A stretch of DNA of 33,025 nt from Candidatus Parcubacteria bacterium (GTDB lineage Bacteria > Patescibacteriota > Patescibacteriia > Magasanikbacterales > UBA922). Numbering within the stretch: the first letter of the stretch is position 1; each line of letters starts with the position of its first letter. This document shows positions 1-7,234 of this stretch, in pieces. The notes beneath the pieces are model-generated. The model did no database searches. It was not told the origin of the DNA and saw nothing but the letters and a program-made list of their open reading frames with translations. A program made the translations under genes and the position numbers. The stretch covers positions 1-33,025 of the forward strand of contig JABGUG010000064.1 in the NCBI GenBank assembly GCA_018646705.1. The letters are read 5' to 3'.

Positions 1-57
1 CCCCTTCTCGAGATGTTTCATGATCCCGAGCCCGTGTAAAAGGAGCGGTGGATTCAC
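1..57 (-). CDS. Possible partial ORF running off the left edge of GC-rich island 1 (VNPPLLLHGLGIMKHLEKG...)
   Basis: Open frame from a GTG at 57 to the window edge on the minus strand, downstream of the 114-395 ORF; very short. Confidence 0.25.
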   Translation of the reverse strand, partial: MNPPLLLHGLGIMKHLEKG

Positions 58-113
58 CTCGTCTCATCTACACGATGGATGAGAGGAGGTGGTGCAGGAG
101 TCCAGGGATTCTG

Positions 114-395
114 CTAGGTCTCGGGCGGGCCGTCGTCCAGTTGCAGGCTTCGTACGTGCTCCAGAGCCTCGTTGATGTTTCGACGGAAGTTCTTCGCCCC
201 GTCGAGCTCGCTGAAGCTGCTTTGTGCACCTACCAGAAGCGCGACGAGTTTCTGGTGTTCTGCCTGAGAAGGGAAATCATCCGCAGAGAGCACAAGTGCG
301 AGCTTTGCGCCGACGACCTTTCCATTCAGGCCGTTCAGGTCTGGAGGAAGCTCATCGTCTAGAAGCATGTTAATGAGGCCTACCGCAGATTTCAT
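114..395 (-). CDS. Small acidic protein of unknown function (93 aa), GC-rich island 1
   Basis: ORF with ATG start inside a GC-rich block (row 121-180 has 37 G/C of 60), directly downstream of a TTGACA-N17-TAGCTT promoter on the same strand. Confidence 0.65.
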   Translation of the reverse strand: MKSAVGLINMLLDDELPPDLNGLNGKVVGAKLALVLSADDFPSQAEHQKLVALLVGAQSSFSELDGAKNFRRNINEALEHVRSLQLDDGPPET

Positions 396-425
396 ACGTC
401 GTCTCGACGTGGTTTTTGCATAGTT

Positions 426-454
426 AAGCTACACTAATTTATTCCTTTTGTCAA
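426..454 (-). promoter_or_regulatory. Sigma70-type promoter for island 1
   Basis: Minus strand: TTGACA (449-454), 17-nt spacer, TAGCTT (426-431). Confidence 0.7.
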
Positions 455-469
455 TGGTTTTATATAACA

Positions 470-502
470 AAAAACAGACTTACACCTAAGTCTGTTTTTT
501 TT
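470..502. terminator. Intrinsic bidirectional terminator
   Basis: ACAGACTTA-cacc-TAAGTCTGT stem flanked by A-run and T8. Confidence 0.8.
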
Positions 503-519
503 AATTTATTTTATAATTT

Positions 520-1740
520 TTATGTAGGAAGCTCTTTTGAAAGAAGTTCTTTTCCTTTGTCACTCCATTCTTCAAATCCACGATAATCCATCTCAATAAT
601 ATAGTCGCTCAAAATTTGCATACGTTTGGATCGTTCACTGAGCAGGGGAATGTAGGCTGAGATAATATCATATTGTACACGTGGTACAATTGTTTCATCT
701 TGAATTTGGAGCCATATATTATTTTCAAAGGCCCATGCAAGAAACTCTGGATCTTCTTTTTGTTTTCCAATAATATTTAAGAGCTGAGATTGTATATCTT
801 CTGGAGTAGTGGCTGTGTAGTCATCTTTTGAAAGAAGGTGTTTGATTGGTTCGATCATTGTTTTCAAATATTCTTCTACCTGTTCTGGATCATATTCAAT
901 ATCTTGTACTGGATAAAACGGTCGCATAGCCAAACTAATACGATCAGGATCTTCATTCAATTTCATTTTGGATAGTGCTTCAATAATTTCACGTGATTGC
1001 TCAAACGATAGATCTGTTTGAATAAGCTTGTAAACAATGTAGTGCAAAGGCGCATTTATCGTAGATGTGTCTTCTGGAATATAATTGGTAATAAGTTTTT
1101 TCAAAAATGTAGAATGATTGTGTGCACGTTGTGGTTCGCCTATGGAATAACCCTGTCTATGTCGTAACCATTGTAATGTTGGTGTAGTAGGCAGGTCAAG
1201 ATAATTTAGAATTCCCATAACTTCGGAAAATCCTACAACCATAATATAGTCTGGTTTTTTGCCAAGTACATATTGGATTTGTTTTACACCATATTCTAGG
1301 TTTACAAGCCCGCATGCATTTGATACATAATAATCAGTGGATGTGGTACCAATTCCTGGTGGAAGTTGGGACGGGGTGCCACGTGAGACAGCTGTGATAG
1401 TTACTGTTTCTTTATCTTTATTTATTTCAATCAGTTGTATTGCATCACAATGACCATTTGTCTGACCAGCACGACTATCAAGTCCAATAAAAAGTATGCT
1501 CGCAATATTATCTTTACCAAAAGGATCTGTAGTCTCTTTATTTTCATCAAGTAGTTGTTCTTGTCTTTTGGAAAGGAATTCTTCAATATTATTTGTTAGT
1601 TTGCTATCAGACCCTCTTGTAATATTTCGTATAACAAAAAATCCTGTTATCAAAATAATAAGGAATGTTATTAGGAGTATTATTAGGCAGCCAAATTTTC
1701 TTTTTCGTCTCATATTTATTATTTGAAGGTAGTGTAACAA
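520..1740 (-). CDS. LytR-CpsA-Psr (LCP)-like membrane protein
   Basis: N-terminal TM helix; ILFIGLDSRAG...DAIQLIEINKDKETVTITAVSRGT resembles the LCP core. Confidence 0.65.
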   Translation of the reverse strand: MLHYLQIINMRRKRKFGCLIILLITFLIILITGFFVIRNITRGSDSKLTNNIEEFLSKRQEQLLDENKETTDPFGKDNIASILFIGLDSRAGQTNGHCDAIQLIEINKDKETVTITAVSRGTPSQLPPGIGTTSTDYYVSNACGLVNLEYGVKQIQYVLGKKPDYIMVVGFSEVMGILNYLDLPTTPTLQWLRHRQGYSIGEPQRAHNHSTFLKKLITNYIPEDTSTINAPLHYIVYKLIQTDLSFEQSREIIEALSKMKLNEDPDRISLAMRPFYPVQDIEYDPEQVEEYLKTMIEPIKHLLSKDDYTATTPEDIQSQLLNIIGKQKEDPEFLAWAFENNIWLQIQDETIVPRVQYDIISAYIPLLSERSKRMQILSDYIIEMDYRGFEEWSDKGKELLSKELPT

Positions 1741-1768
1741 AAAAAGTATGGAAAATCCATACTTTTAT
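1738..1768 (-). terminator. Intrinsic terminator downstream of rlmN
   Basis: AAGTATGGA-aaa-TCCATACTT hairpin with flanking A/T runs. Confidence 0.7.
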
Positions 1769-1778
1769 TTATATAGAT

Positions 1779-2786
1779 TTATTTTTTCTTACCAGCCAAT
1801 TGTCCGCATGCTGCATCAATGTCAGTGCCAAAGCTATGTCGTTGTGTAACTTTGACACCTTCTCTGAGTAAAATATTTTTGAATTTTCTTATAGCAACGG
1901 CCGATGATGGTTTGTATCTGCCCGTTGGGTTGTAACGGATTAGATTTACCATATAGAGTGGTCCGTTTACGAGCTCAGCGAGCTCTCTAGCATGATATTC
2001 ACTATCATTTACCCCATCTATCATAAGATATTCAAACATGACTTGTCTTGATCTATTTTCTACATATTGATCCACTGCATCCATGAGATCTGCCAAAGGA
2101 TAACGTCTGTTTATAGGCATGAGTTCTGAGCGGAGTTTGTCGTTTGGTGCATGCAGTGAAATAGCTAGGTTGATTTGCATTTTTTCTTTTGCAAATTTAT
2201 TTATTTCGTCAATTAGTCCACATGTAGAAACAGAAATATGTCTAGCACCAATATTAAATCCATCTGGATCATTGATGAGTCTAATTGATTCCATTACATT
2301 GTCATAATTTAGAAATGGCTCTCCCATTCCCATGTATACTACATTGGTAACTCTATCTGGGCTTTCTTCATCTGTATGTAGATAACGTTGCCAAAATAAA
2401 ACTTGCTCTACAATTTCGCTTACAGTTAGATTTCTTTTGTAACCCATCTTGCCAGTGGCACAAAAGCTGCATTTCATTGGACATCCAACTTGAGACGAGA
2501 CACATACTGTAGCTCTTCCATCTTCGTGTTTCATTAAAACTGTTTCAACTTTTTTGTCATCTTCTAAGGTTATGAGGGCTTTGAGTGTTTCACTAGTCTT
2601 TGAACCAAATAGTTCTGACTTTATTTCAAGAGAACAATTTTTATTCAAATCTTCTCGTAGGGGTTTAGGTAATGTTGTATTATCATTCCAATCAGATATA
2701 AGATCAACAAAAATAGCCTTATGTGTTTGCTTAAAACGAAAGTTTGGTTGACCTGATAGTGCTTTTTTTAGGTTTTCTAAATTCAT
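1779..2786 (-). CDS. rlmN: 23S rRNA (adenine2503-C2)-methyltransferase RlmN
   Basis: Radical-SAM motif CSFCATG in VSSQVGCPMKCSFCATGKMGYKRNLT; GEPFLNYDNV; full-length RlmN architecture. Confidence 0.96.
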   Translation of the reverse strand: MNLENLKKALSGQPNFRFKQTHKAIFVDLISDWNDNTTLPKPLREDLNKNCSLEIKSELFGSKTSETLKALITLEDDKKVETVLMKHEDGRATVCVSSQVGCPMKCSFCATGKMGYKRNLTVSEIVEQVLFWQRYLHTDEESPDRVTNVVYMGMGEPFLNYDNVMESIRLINDPDGFNIGARHISVSTCGLIDEINKFAKEKMQINLAISLHAPNDKLRSELMPINRRYPLADLMDAVDQYVENRSRQVMFEYLMIDGVNDSEYHARELAELVNGPLYMVNLIRYNPTGRYKPSSAVAIRKFKNILLREGVKVTQRHSFGTDIDAACGQLAGKKK

Positions 2787-2833
2787 GATGATATTTTATA
2801 GCTTATCACGTGATTAGCGTAGCGAATTTTACG

Positions 2834-2907
2834 TGGTTCGGGGACAGGGATTCGAACCCCGATAAGCAGATCCAGAACCTGCGGTCCTACCATTAGACGA
2901 TCCCCGA
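2834..2907 (-). tRNA. tRNA-Gln (anticodon CTG), CCA encoded
   Basis: Minus-strand cloverleaf: acceptor TCGGGGA/TCCCCGA, anticodon arm GCAGG-TTCTGGA-TCTGC, T-arm CGGGGTTCGAATCCCTG, then A-CCA. Confidence 0.93.
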
Positions 2908-2910
2908 GTA

Positions 2911-2985
2911 TTAGTAATTCGTAACTAGTAATTAGTAACTTGTAACTAGTAACTAGTTACGAATTACTAGTTACTAGTTTACTCA
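2911..2985. repeat. Degenerate GTAACTAGTA-word repeat with a 17-bp perfect inverted repeat
   Basis: AGTAATTCGTAACTAGT (2913-2929) and exact reverse complement ACTAGTTACGAATTACT (2952-2968). Confidence 0.85.
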
Positions 2986-3572
2986 TTTAACATCTTTCCT
3001 TCTTTCAATTTGAAATCTATAAATTTTTGACTTACTTCTACCACATCTTTCATAGTCCATCCATGGTTTCTCATAACTCTCATAGAACGTATTTTTCGTT
3101 TCATGTGTCTTTCTATCATGTAAATATGAGGACTTGTTGGTGATTTTATAATGGTTCCATTTTTGAAACCCACTTCATTGAGTATTGGAGAATATCCATG
3201 GATTACTTCTTCTCTATCACTATATCCATCGCCATCACTATCATCTAGCCATAGAATTGTTTTGTGCTTCAATTCTTCGGATTTGGTGAGACCATCACTG
3301 TCACCGTCTGTATTTCCAGAGGTTATAATCTCTTTTCTTGTAAATACTGCTACCTTTCTGCCATTTTGCGTATCATTAGGGCGAAAGTCATGCATGGCGT
3401 TCATAACAATATCATATTTATAGCGATAGTCAAGCCCAAAGCGTGTTGCAGGCTCTTGGGTAATAAACTCCTGAGATTCATCATCATAACCCTTTATAAC
3501 AAATACATGATAAATAATTTGTTCAGTTCGAAAATATTTGTTTATAAGGTCACGACCATACACTGGTATCAT
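2979..3572 (-). pseudogene. 3' part of a frameshifted C39-like peptidase with a C-terminal Ca-binding (TSP3/EF-hand-like) segment
   Basis: VMIPVYGRDL...IIYHVFVIKGYDDESQEFITQEP carries the His part of a C39-like fold; then DGDSDGLTKSEELK / DDSDGDGYSDREE motifs. Continuous with 3586-3990 if one A is removed from an A8 run. Confidence 0.6.
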
Positions 3573-3585
3573 TACAGGATGACCG

Positions 3586-3990
3586 TCATCTATTTCTTTT
3601 TTTTATTTGATCAAGTGTAGGATTTTTAACTACATATGCTTCCCATGGTAGAAATTTGTTTATAATTTCTACAATTTGTTTTGCATTATTATCTTTATTA
3701 AGGCCCAGGTATTTATTTTCTAAGCTTACAAGTAGCTCGATTTTCTTTTTTGCAACACTTGCATCTACCTTTTCTTTTGAATATCCAAAATAAAACATCT
3801 CAATTAGCATTGTGGAAGTTTCTTCACATGCCGTTCTCCATGGTTCTGTCCATATACCGTCTGGTGCTTGAGGGGAAAAGGGGACTGCGAGTTCAACAGA
3901 TTGTGCAAACGAAGGTAGGGGTATAGCAAAAAACAATATGAATAGGAATATTTTTAGAATGTGGAATGTGGAATGTGGAATATTGGACAT
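3586..3990 (-). pseudogene. 5' part of the same C39-like peptidase (signal peptide plus catalytic Cys region)
   Basis: Signal-peptide-like N-terminus, then VPFSPQAPDGIWTEPWRTACEETSTMLIE; ends in the A8 run at about 3597-3604. Confidence 0.6.
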
Positions 3991-4041
3991 GTAGAAAGCA
4001 ATATCTAAGTTTTAGTGTATTTATTGGCTATGAACTATTGG

Positions 4042-5652
4042 CTAATTAATTACTTCGCCACCAAGTGCAGAAGCCAAGTCTTGAAGTTCGGGGTTTGCTT
4101 CTTTTGATTCATCTTTTTCTTTCACATCTACATTAATTTTTACCTTTGTCTCAAGTACCTCACTTAGCATTTGTTCAATTTTTGGTTTTATCATTTTATC
4201 CATTATTTTTTCTTTATGAAAACTGTATTGAACAGAAAAGTTTATTGTGTTACCTTCAGTTTCGCCAAGTTCAGCCATTTTTATTATAAAAGAAAGTGAT
4301 GGCATTTCAGTTTCGATTTTTCCAATACATGCGCTCCAGTTTTGTTCTATATCCTCTTTTGAGATAGTAGATTTTGTTATTATATTTTTTACTTTTTCTT
4401 TGATTGTTGTTTTTTCTGGAGATGGTACCTCGTTTGTCTCCTGTTGGGACAGGTCTAGACCTGTCCTTACTTGTTTGGTGGAGATGTCTTCTTTTGTATC
4501 TTGTGGGGACAGGTCGCGACCTGTCCTTACCGTTTCTTCTGCCTCGCGCTTTTTATCATTAGAGCCTCCAGCACACCACTCTATCAAGAGCATTTCCAAA
4601 GGGAGTTGTGGTAGTGGGGATGTTTTGATTTCTCCAGATCGTTTGAGTGCTAGATCAATGAGGAGTATCATCTCACTTTGTGATGTGAGTGCAGTTAGAC
4701 TAGTCATTTGTTTTTGAGCATCTTTATTTAGATCAAGTTCGTTTTGTGCGAGTTTACTGTCTACAGTTGCAATCATAAGAGTGCGCAAAAAACCAATGAG
4801 TTCTGTTGTGAAGTGGGGGAGACTGATGCCATCCTCTACAAGTCTATCTATGAATTCAAGACCTTCTTTTTGGTTTTTATTAAGAAGATATCCAGTAAAG
4901 TCGAGTTGCAACTCAATATTAGTAGTTGGTAAAACAAGCGAGGCTGTTTCAGTTGTTATATTTTTTTCACCACTTGCCATTATTTGATCTAAAAGACTAA
5001 TACCATCTCGAGCACATCCTTCACCTTTTCTAACGATTCTTTGTATTACTTCATCATCTACTTTTATTCCTTCTTTCTTTGCAATAGATTTTAGATGTTT
5101 TTTCATTTCATCGTCCGCAACCTTGGTAAAGCCAAATCTCTGACATCTAGAAATTATCGTTGCGGGCAGTTTATGAGGGTCAGTTGTGGCCAAAATAAAC
5201 ATTACATATTCAGGTGGCTCCTCAAGCGTTTTCAAGAGCGCATTAAAGGCAGCTGTGGACAACATATGGACCTCATCTATGATGAAAATCTTGTATTTTG
5301 ATTTGGTTGGTTTGAATTGAGCATTCTCTATAATATTTTGTCTCACATTGTCTACACCTGTATGACTAGCCGCATCAATCTCCATCACATCAATAGAGCT
5401 AGAATTGCTGATTTCTTCGCATGTAGTACATGTATTACATGGCTCAGTATCTCCATCCTTCTTATTCTCACAATTCAAAGATTTGGCTAAAATACGGGCA
5501 GTTGTGGTCTTTCCTACGCCTCTAGGACCAGAAAAAAGATAGGCATGTGCTGTCTTTGCATTTTTTACTTGATTTTCGAGCGTAGTCGTTATGTGGGCTT
5601 GTCCAACAATATCTGAGAAGGTCTGAGGACGATGTATGTGATACAGTGCCAT
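4042..5652 (-). CDS. dnaX: DNA polymerase III subunit gamma/tau
   Basis: MALYHIHRPQTFSDIVGQAHI, Walker A SGPRGVGKTT, zinc-binding CNTCTTCEEI, DEVHMLSTAAFNALLKTLEEPP. Confidence 0.97.
   Translation of the reverse strand: MALYHIHRPQTFSDIVGQAHITTTLENQVKNAKTAHAYLFSGPRGVGKTTTARILAKSLNCENKKDGDTEPCNTCTTCEEISNSSSIDVMEIDAASHTGVDNVRQNIIENAQFKPTKSKYKIFIIDEVHMLSTAAFNALLKTLEEPPEYVMFILATTDPHKLPATIISRCQRFGFTKVADDEMKKHLKSIAKKEGIKVDDEVIQRIVRKGEGCARDGISLLDQIMASGEKNITTETASLVLPTTNIELQLDFTGYLLNKNQKEGLEFIDRLVEDGISLPHFTTELIGFLRTLMIATVDSKLAQNELDLNKDAQKQMTSLTALTSQSEMILLIDLALKRSGEIKTSPLPQLPLEMLLIEWCAGGSNDKKREAEETVRTGRDLSPQDTKEDISTKQVRTGLDLSQQETNEVPSPEKTTIKEKVKNIITKSTISKEDIEQNWSACIGKIETEMPSLSFIIKMAELGETEGNTINFSVQYSFHKEKIMDKMIKPKIEQMLSEVLETKVKINVDVKEKDESKEANPELQDLASALGGEVIN
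4447..4466. repeat. Protein-coding palindrome, copy 1 (in dnaX)
   Basis: GGACAGGTCTAGACCTGTCC, perfect 20-bp palindrome, encodes RTGLDLSQQ in frame. Confidence 0.85.
4507..4526. repeat. Protein-coding palindrome, copy 2 (in dnaX)
   Basis: GGACAGGTCGCGACCTGTCC, perfect 20-bp palindrome, encodes RTGRDLSPQ in frame. Confidence 0.85.
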
Positions 5653-5752
5653 AGGGTAGGAATTTGAAATTTTTAATTTAAAATTTGAAATTGAGCTACC
5701 ATATTATAGCTTAATTTGGATGAGTAGTAAACCGGATTTTTGGGTCTCTCTA

Positions 5753-5781
5753 TTGTCTATTCATAGCCTATATGCTATACT
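5753..5781 (+). promoter_or_regulatory. Sigma70-type promoter for the SWIB gene
   Basis: TTGTCT, 17-nt spacer, TGC-TATACT (extended -10). Confidence 0.65.
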
Positions 5782-5840
5782 CGTGTAGTCGTAATAAATA
5801 ATCTAATTATTTAGGCATTCATTCTTAATCAGAAACTATT

Positions 5841-6110
5841 ATGCCACGCAAAGCAAACCCAGCATTGCTCAAGCCATTAAATCTTAGTCCAGAGCTTGAA
5901 GCAGTCGTAGGTAAAGGTCCTATGCCACGTTCTCAAGTAGTAAAGAAACTTTGGGAATACATCAAGAAGAACGATCTTCAAAACCCAGAGAACAAGAGAA
6001 ACATTTTTGCTGACGATCTTCTTATGCCTTTATTTGGCAAAAAGGAAGTAAACATGTTTGAAATGACAAAGCTCGTTTCACCACATATTACTGATCCAGA
6101 CAAGAAATAA
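5841..6110 (+). CDS. SWIB/MDM2 domain-containing protein
   Basis: ELEAVVGKGPMPRSQVVKKLWEYIKKNDLQNPENKRNIFADDLLMPLFGKKEVNMFEMTKLVSPHI matches the SWIB fold pattern. Confidence 0.93.
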   Translation: MPRKANPALLKPLNLSPELEAVVGKGPMPRSQVVKKLWEYIKKNDLQNPENKRNIFADDLLMPLFGKKEVNMFEMTKLVSPHITDPDKK

Positions 6111-6125
6111 GATTTTACAGAAAAT

Positions 6126-6154
6126 AAAAACCCCGTAAATTACGGGGTTTTTTT
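6126..6154 (+). terminator. Intrinsic terminator after the SWIB gene
   Basis: CCCCGTAA-TTACGGGG hairpin followed by a T-run. Confidence 0.85.
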
Positions 6155-6204
6155 TATTGGAAACCTGATCGCTTATTTTTCTCTATAATACATAGTCCCA
6201 TTTT

Positions 6205-6335
6205 CCTTCCTTACTTTTTGTAACCAAAAAGTAACAAAAAGTTCCTGGGGAATAGAACTCACCCCTATTGCCCTTAAGTATATGTAGTTATATTAACAAT
6301 GTGGGGTTCAAACAGCTATTCCCCCGGACCCCCTT
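6205..6335. repeat. Multi-hairpin intergenic repeat-like element
   Basis: TACTTTTTG-taac-CAAAAAGTA hairpin, then CTGGGGAATAG ... CTATTCCCCCGG inverted pair; no ORF. Confidence 0.5.
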
Positions 6336-6368
6336 TGGTTATTTTATATAGTTTAAATATTTTATATA

Positions 6369-6402
6369 ATAAAAAACACCCAAGCATGGTGGGTATTTTA
6401 TA
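6369..6402 (-). terminator. Probable terminator of the 244-aa ORF
   Basis: ACCCA...TGGGT stem with T-rich tail on the minus strand. Confidence 0.5.
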
Positions 6403-6427
6403 TTGGCTACGAACTATTGGCTATTGG

Positions 6428-7162
6428 CTATTTACTAATTATATTTTCAACCGCTCCCCAGTCACAGTGATTTCCTTGTGGTATGAGTACGACTACCTCG
6501 TCCCCAGGTTTTCCTTTATAAAAGGTGACTGACGCAGGCAATACTTTGTAATTTTTATTTTCGTGGAGTACAGACCATATTTGTGTACCCTCATCAAATA
6601 CTAATTCACCAACTACTCGTTTTCTATCCACAGGACCAATTTGTTTGAAAATAAATCTTCCTTCTTTGGTAATGGTAACTTTCATTAAGTCTCCTTCAAC
6701 AATCTTTGATTTACTTGCATAGTTTGGGGACATTGTATATTCTTTTCCATCCGCTCCTATCATTTTTTCTCCATCAAACACTCCTTCTACAATTTTTTCT
6801 CCTGAATCAAGTGTTGTTGATTCTTGTGCAAATGAATCCGCTGTTGTTTTTTGAGCTGTTTTATCGCCATTCAATAAACGCAGTACACTATCTAGCTGAT
6901 CTTTCATTGTTTGAATAGTTTTTTTGATTTGGTCTATGTCTAGATTTGTTTTTGGTTTATCGTGAACTTCCTTTACTTGTGGTGACAGGTCGCGATCTGT
7001 CATGTCCATTTCCATAGTATCGTTTTGTTCATCATTTTGCATAGTCGCAAATGTGGAAATACTGGATAAATTATCAGACACGTTATCTACTCTGTCATTG
7101 ATAATATTTGAGAGTTGGTTCATAAGTTTGTTGTTGGTATTTTTTATATATAGTGTATACAT
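6428..7162 (-). CDS. Conserved protein of unknown function; start probably at the internal MNQLSNI
   Basis: Long ORF between terminators; KIVEGVFDGEKMIGADGKEYTMSPNYASKSKIVEGD. Confidence 0.75.
   Translation of the reverse strand: MYTLYIKNTNNKLMNQLSNIINDRVDNVSDNLSSISTFATMQNDEQNDTMEMDMTDRDLSPQVKEVHDKPKTNLDIDQIKKTIQTMKDQLDSVLRLLNGDKTAQKTTADSFAQESTTLDSGEKIVEGVFDGEKMIGADGKEYTMSPNYASKSKIVEGDLMKVTITKEGRFIFKQIGPVDRKRVVGELVFDEGTQIWSVLHENKNYKVLPASVTFYKGKPGDEVVVLIPQGNHCDWGAVENIISK
6983..7002. repeat. Protein-coding palindrome, copy 3 (degenerate)
   Basis: TGACAGGTCGCGATCTGTCA, one mismatched pair, encodes TDRDLSPQ. Confidence 0.7.
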
Positions 7163-7169
7163 TTTATCA

Positions 7170-7196
7170 AAAAACCTGACACATGTCAGGTTTTGA
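7170..7196. terminator. Intrinsic bidirectional terminator
   Basis: AAAACCTGAC-acat-GTCAGGTTTT. Confidence 0.8.
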
Positions 7197-7234
7197 AGTG
7201 GATTGTTTGTGGACTTGCGGGGGATAAGATTTCT

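Noticed and set aside
392-421. Nine-codon upstream ORF (MQKPRRDDV) overlapping the island 1 start by ATGA
   Set aside because: Its ATG lies only 4 nt after the -10 element, so the likely transcription start falls inside or past it.
2908-2985. Possible CRISPR-like array from short repeated words
   Set aside because: Repeats are about 10 nt, degenerate and contiguous, with no unique spacers and no cas genes.
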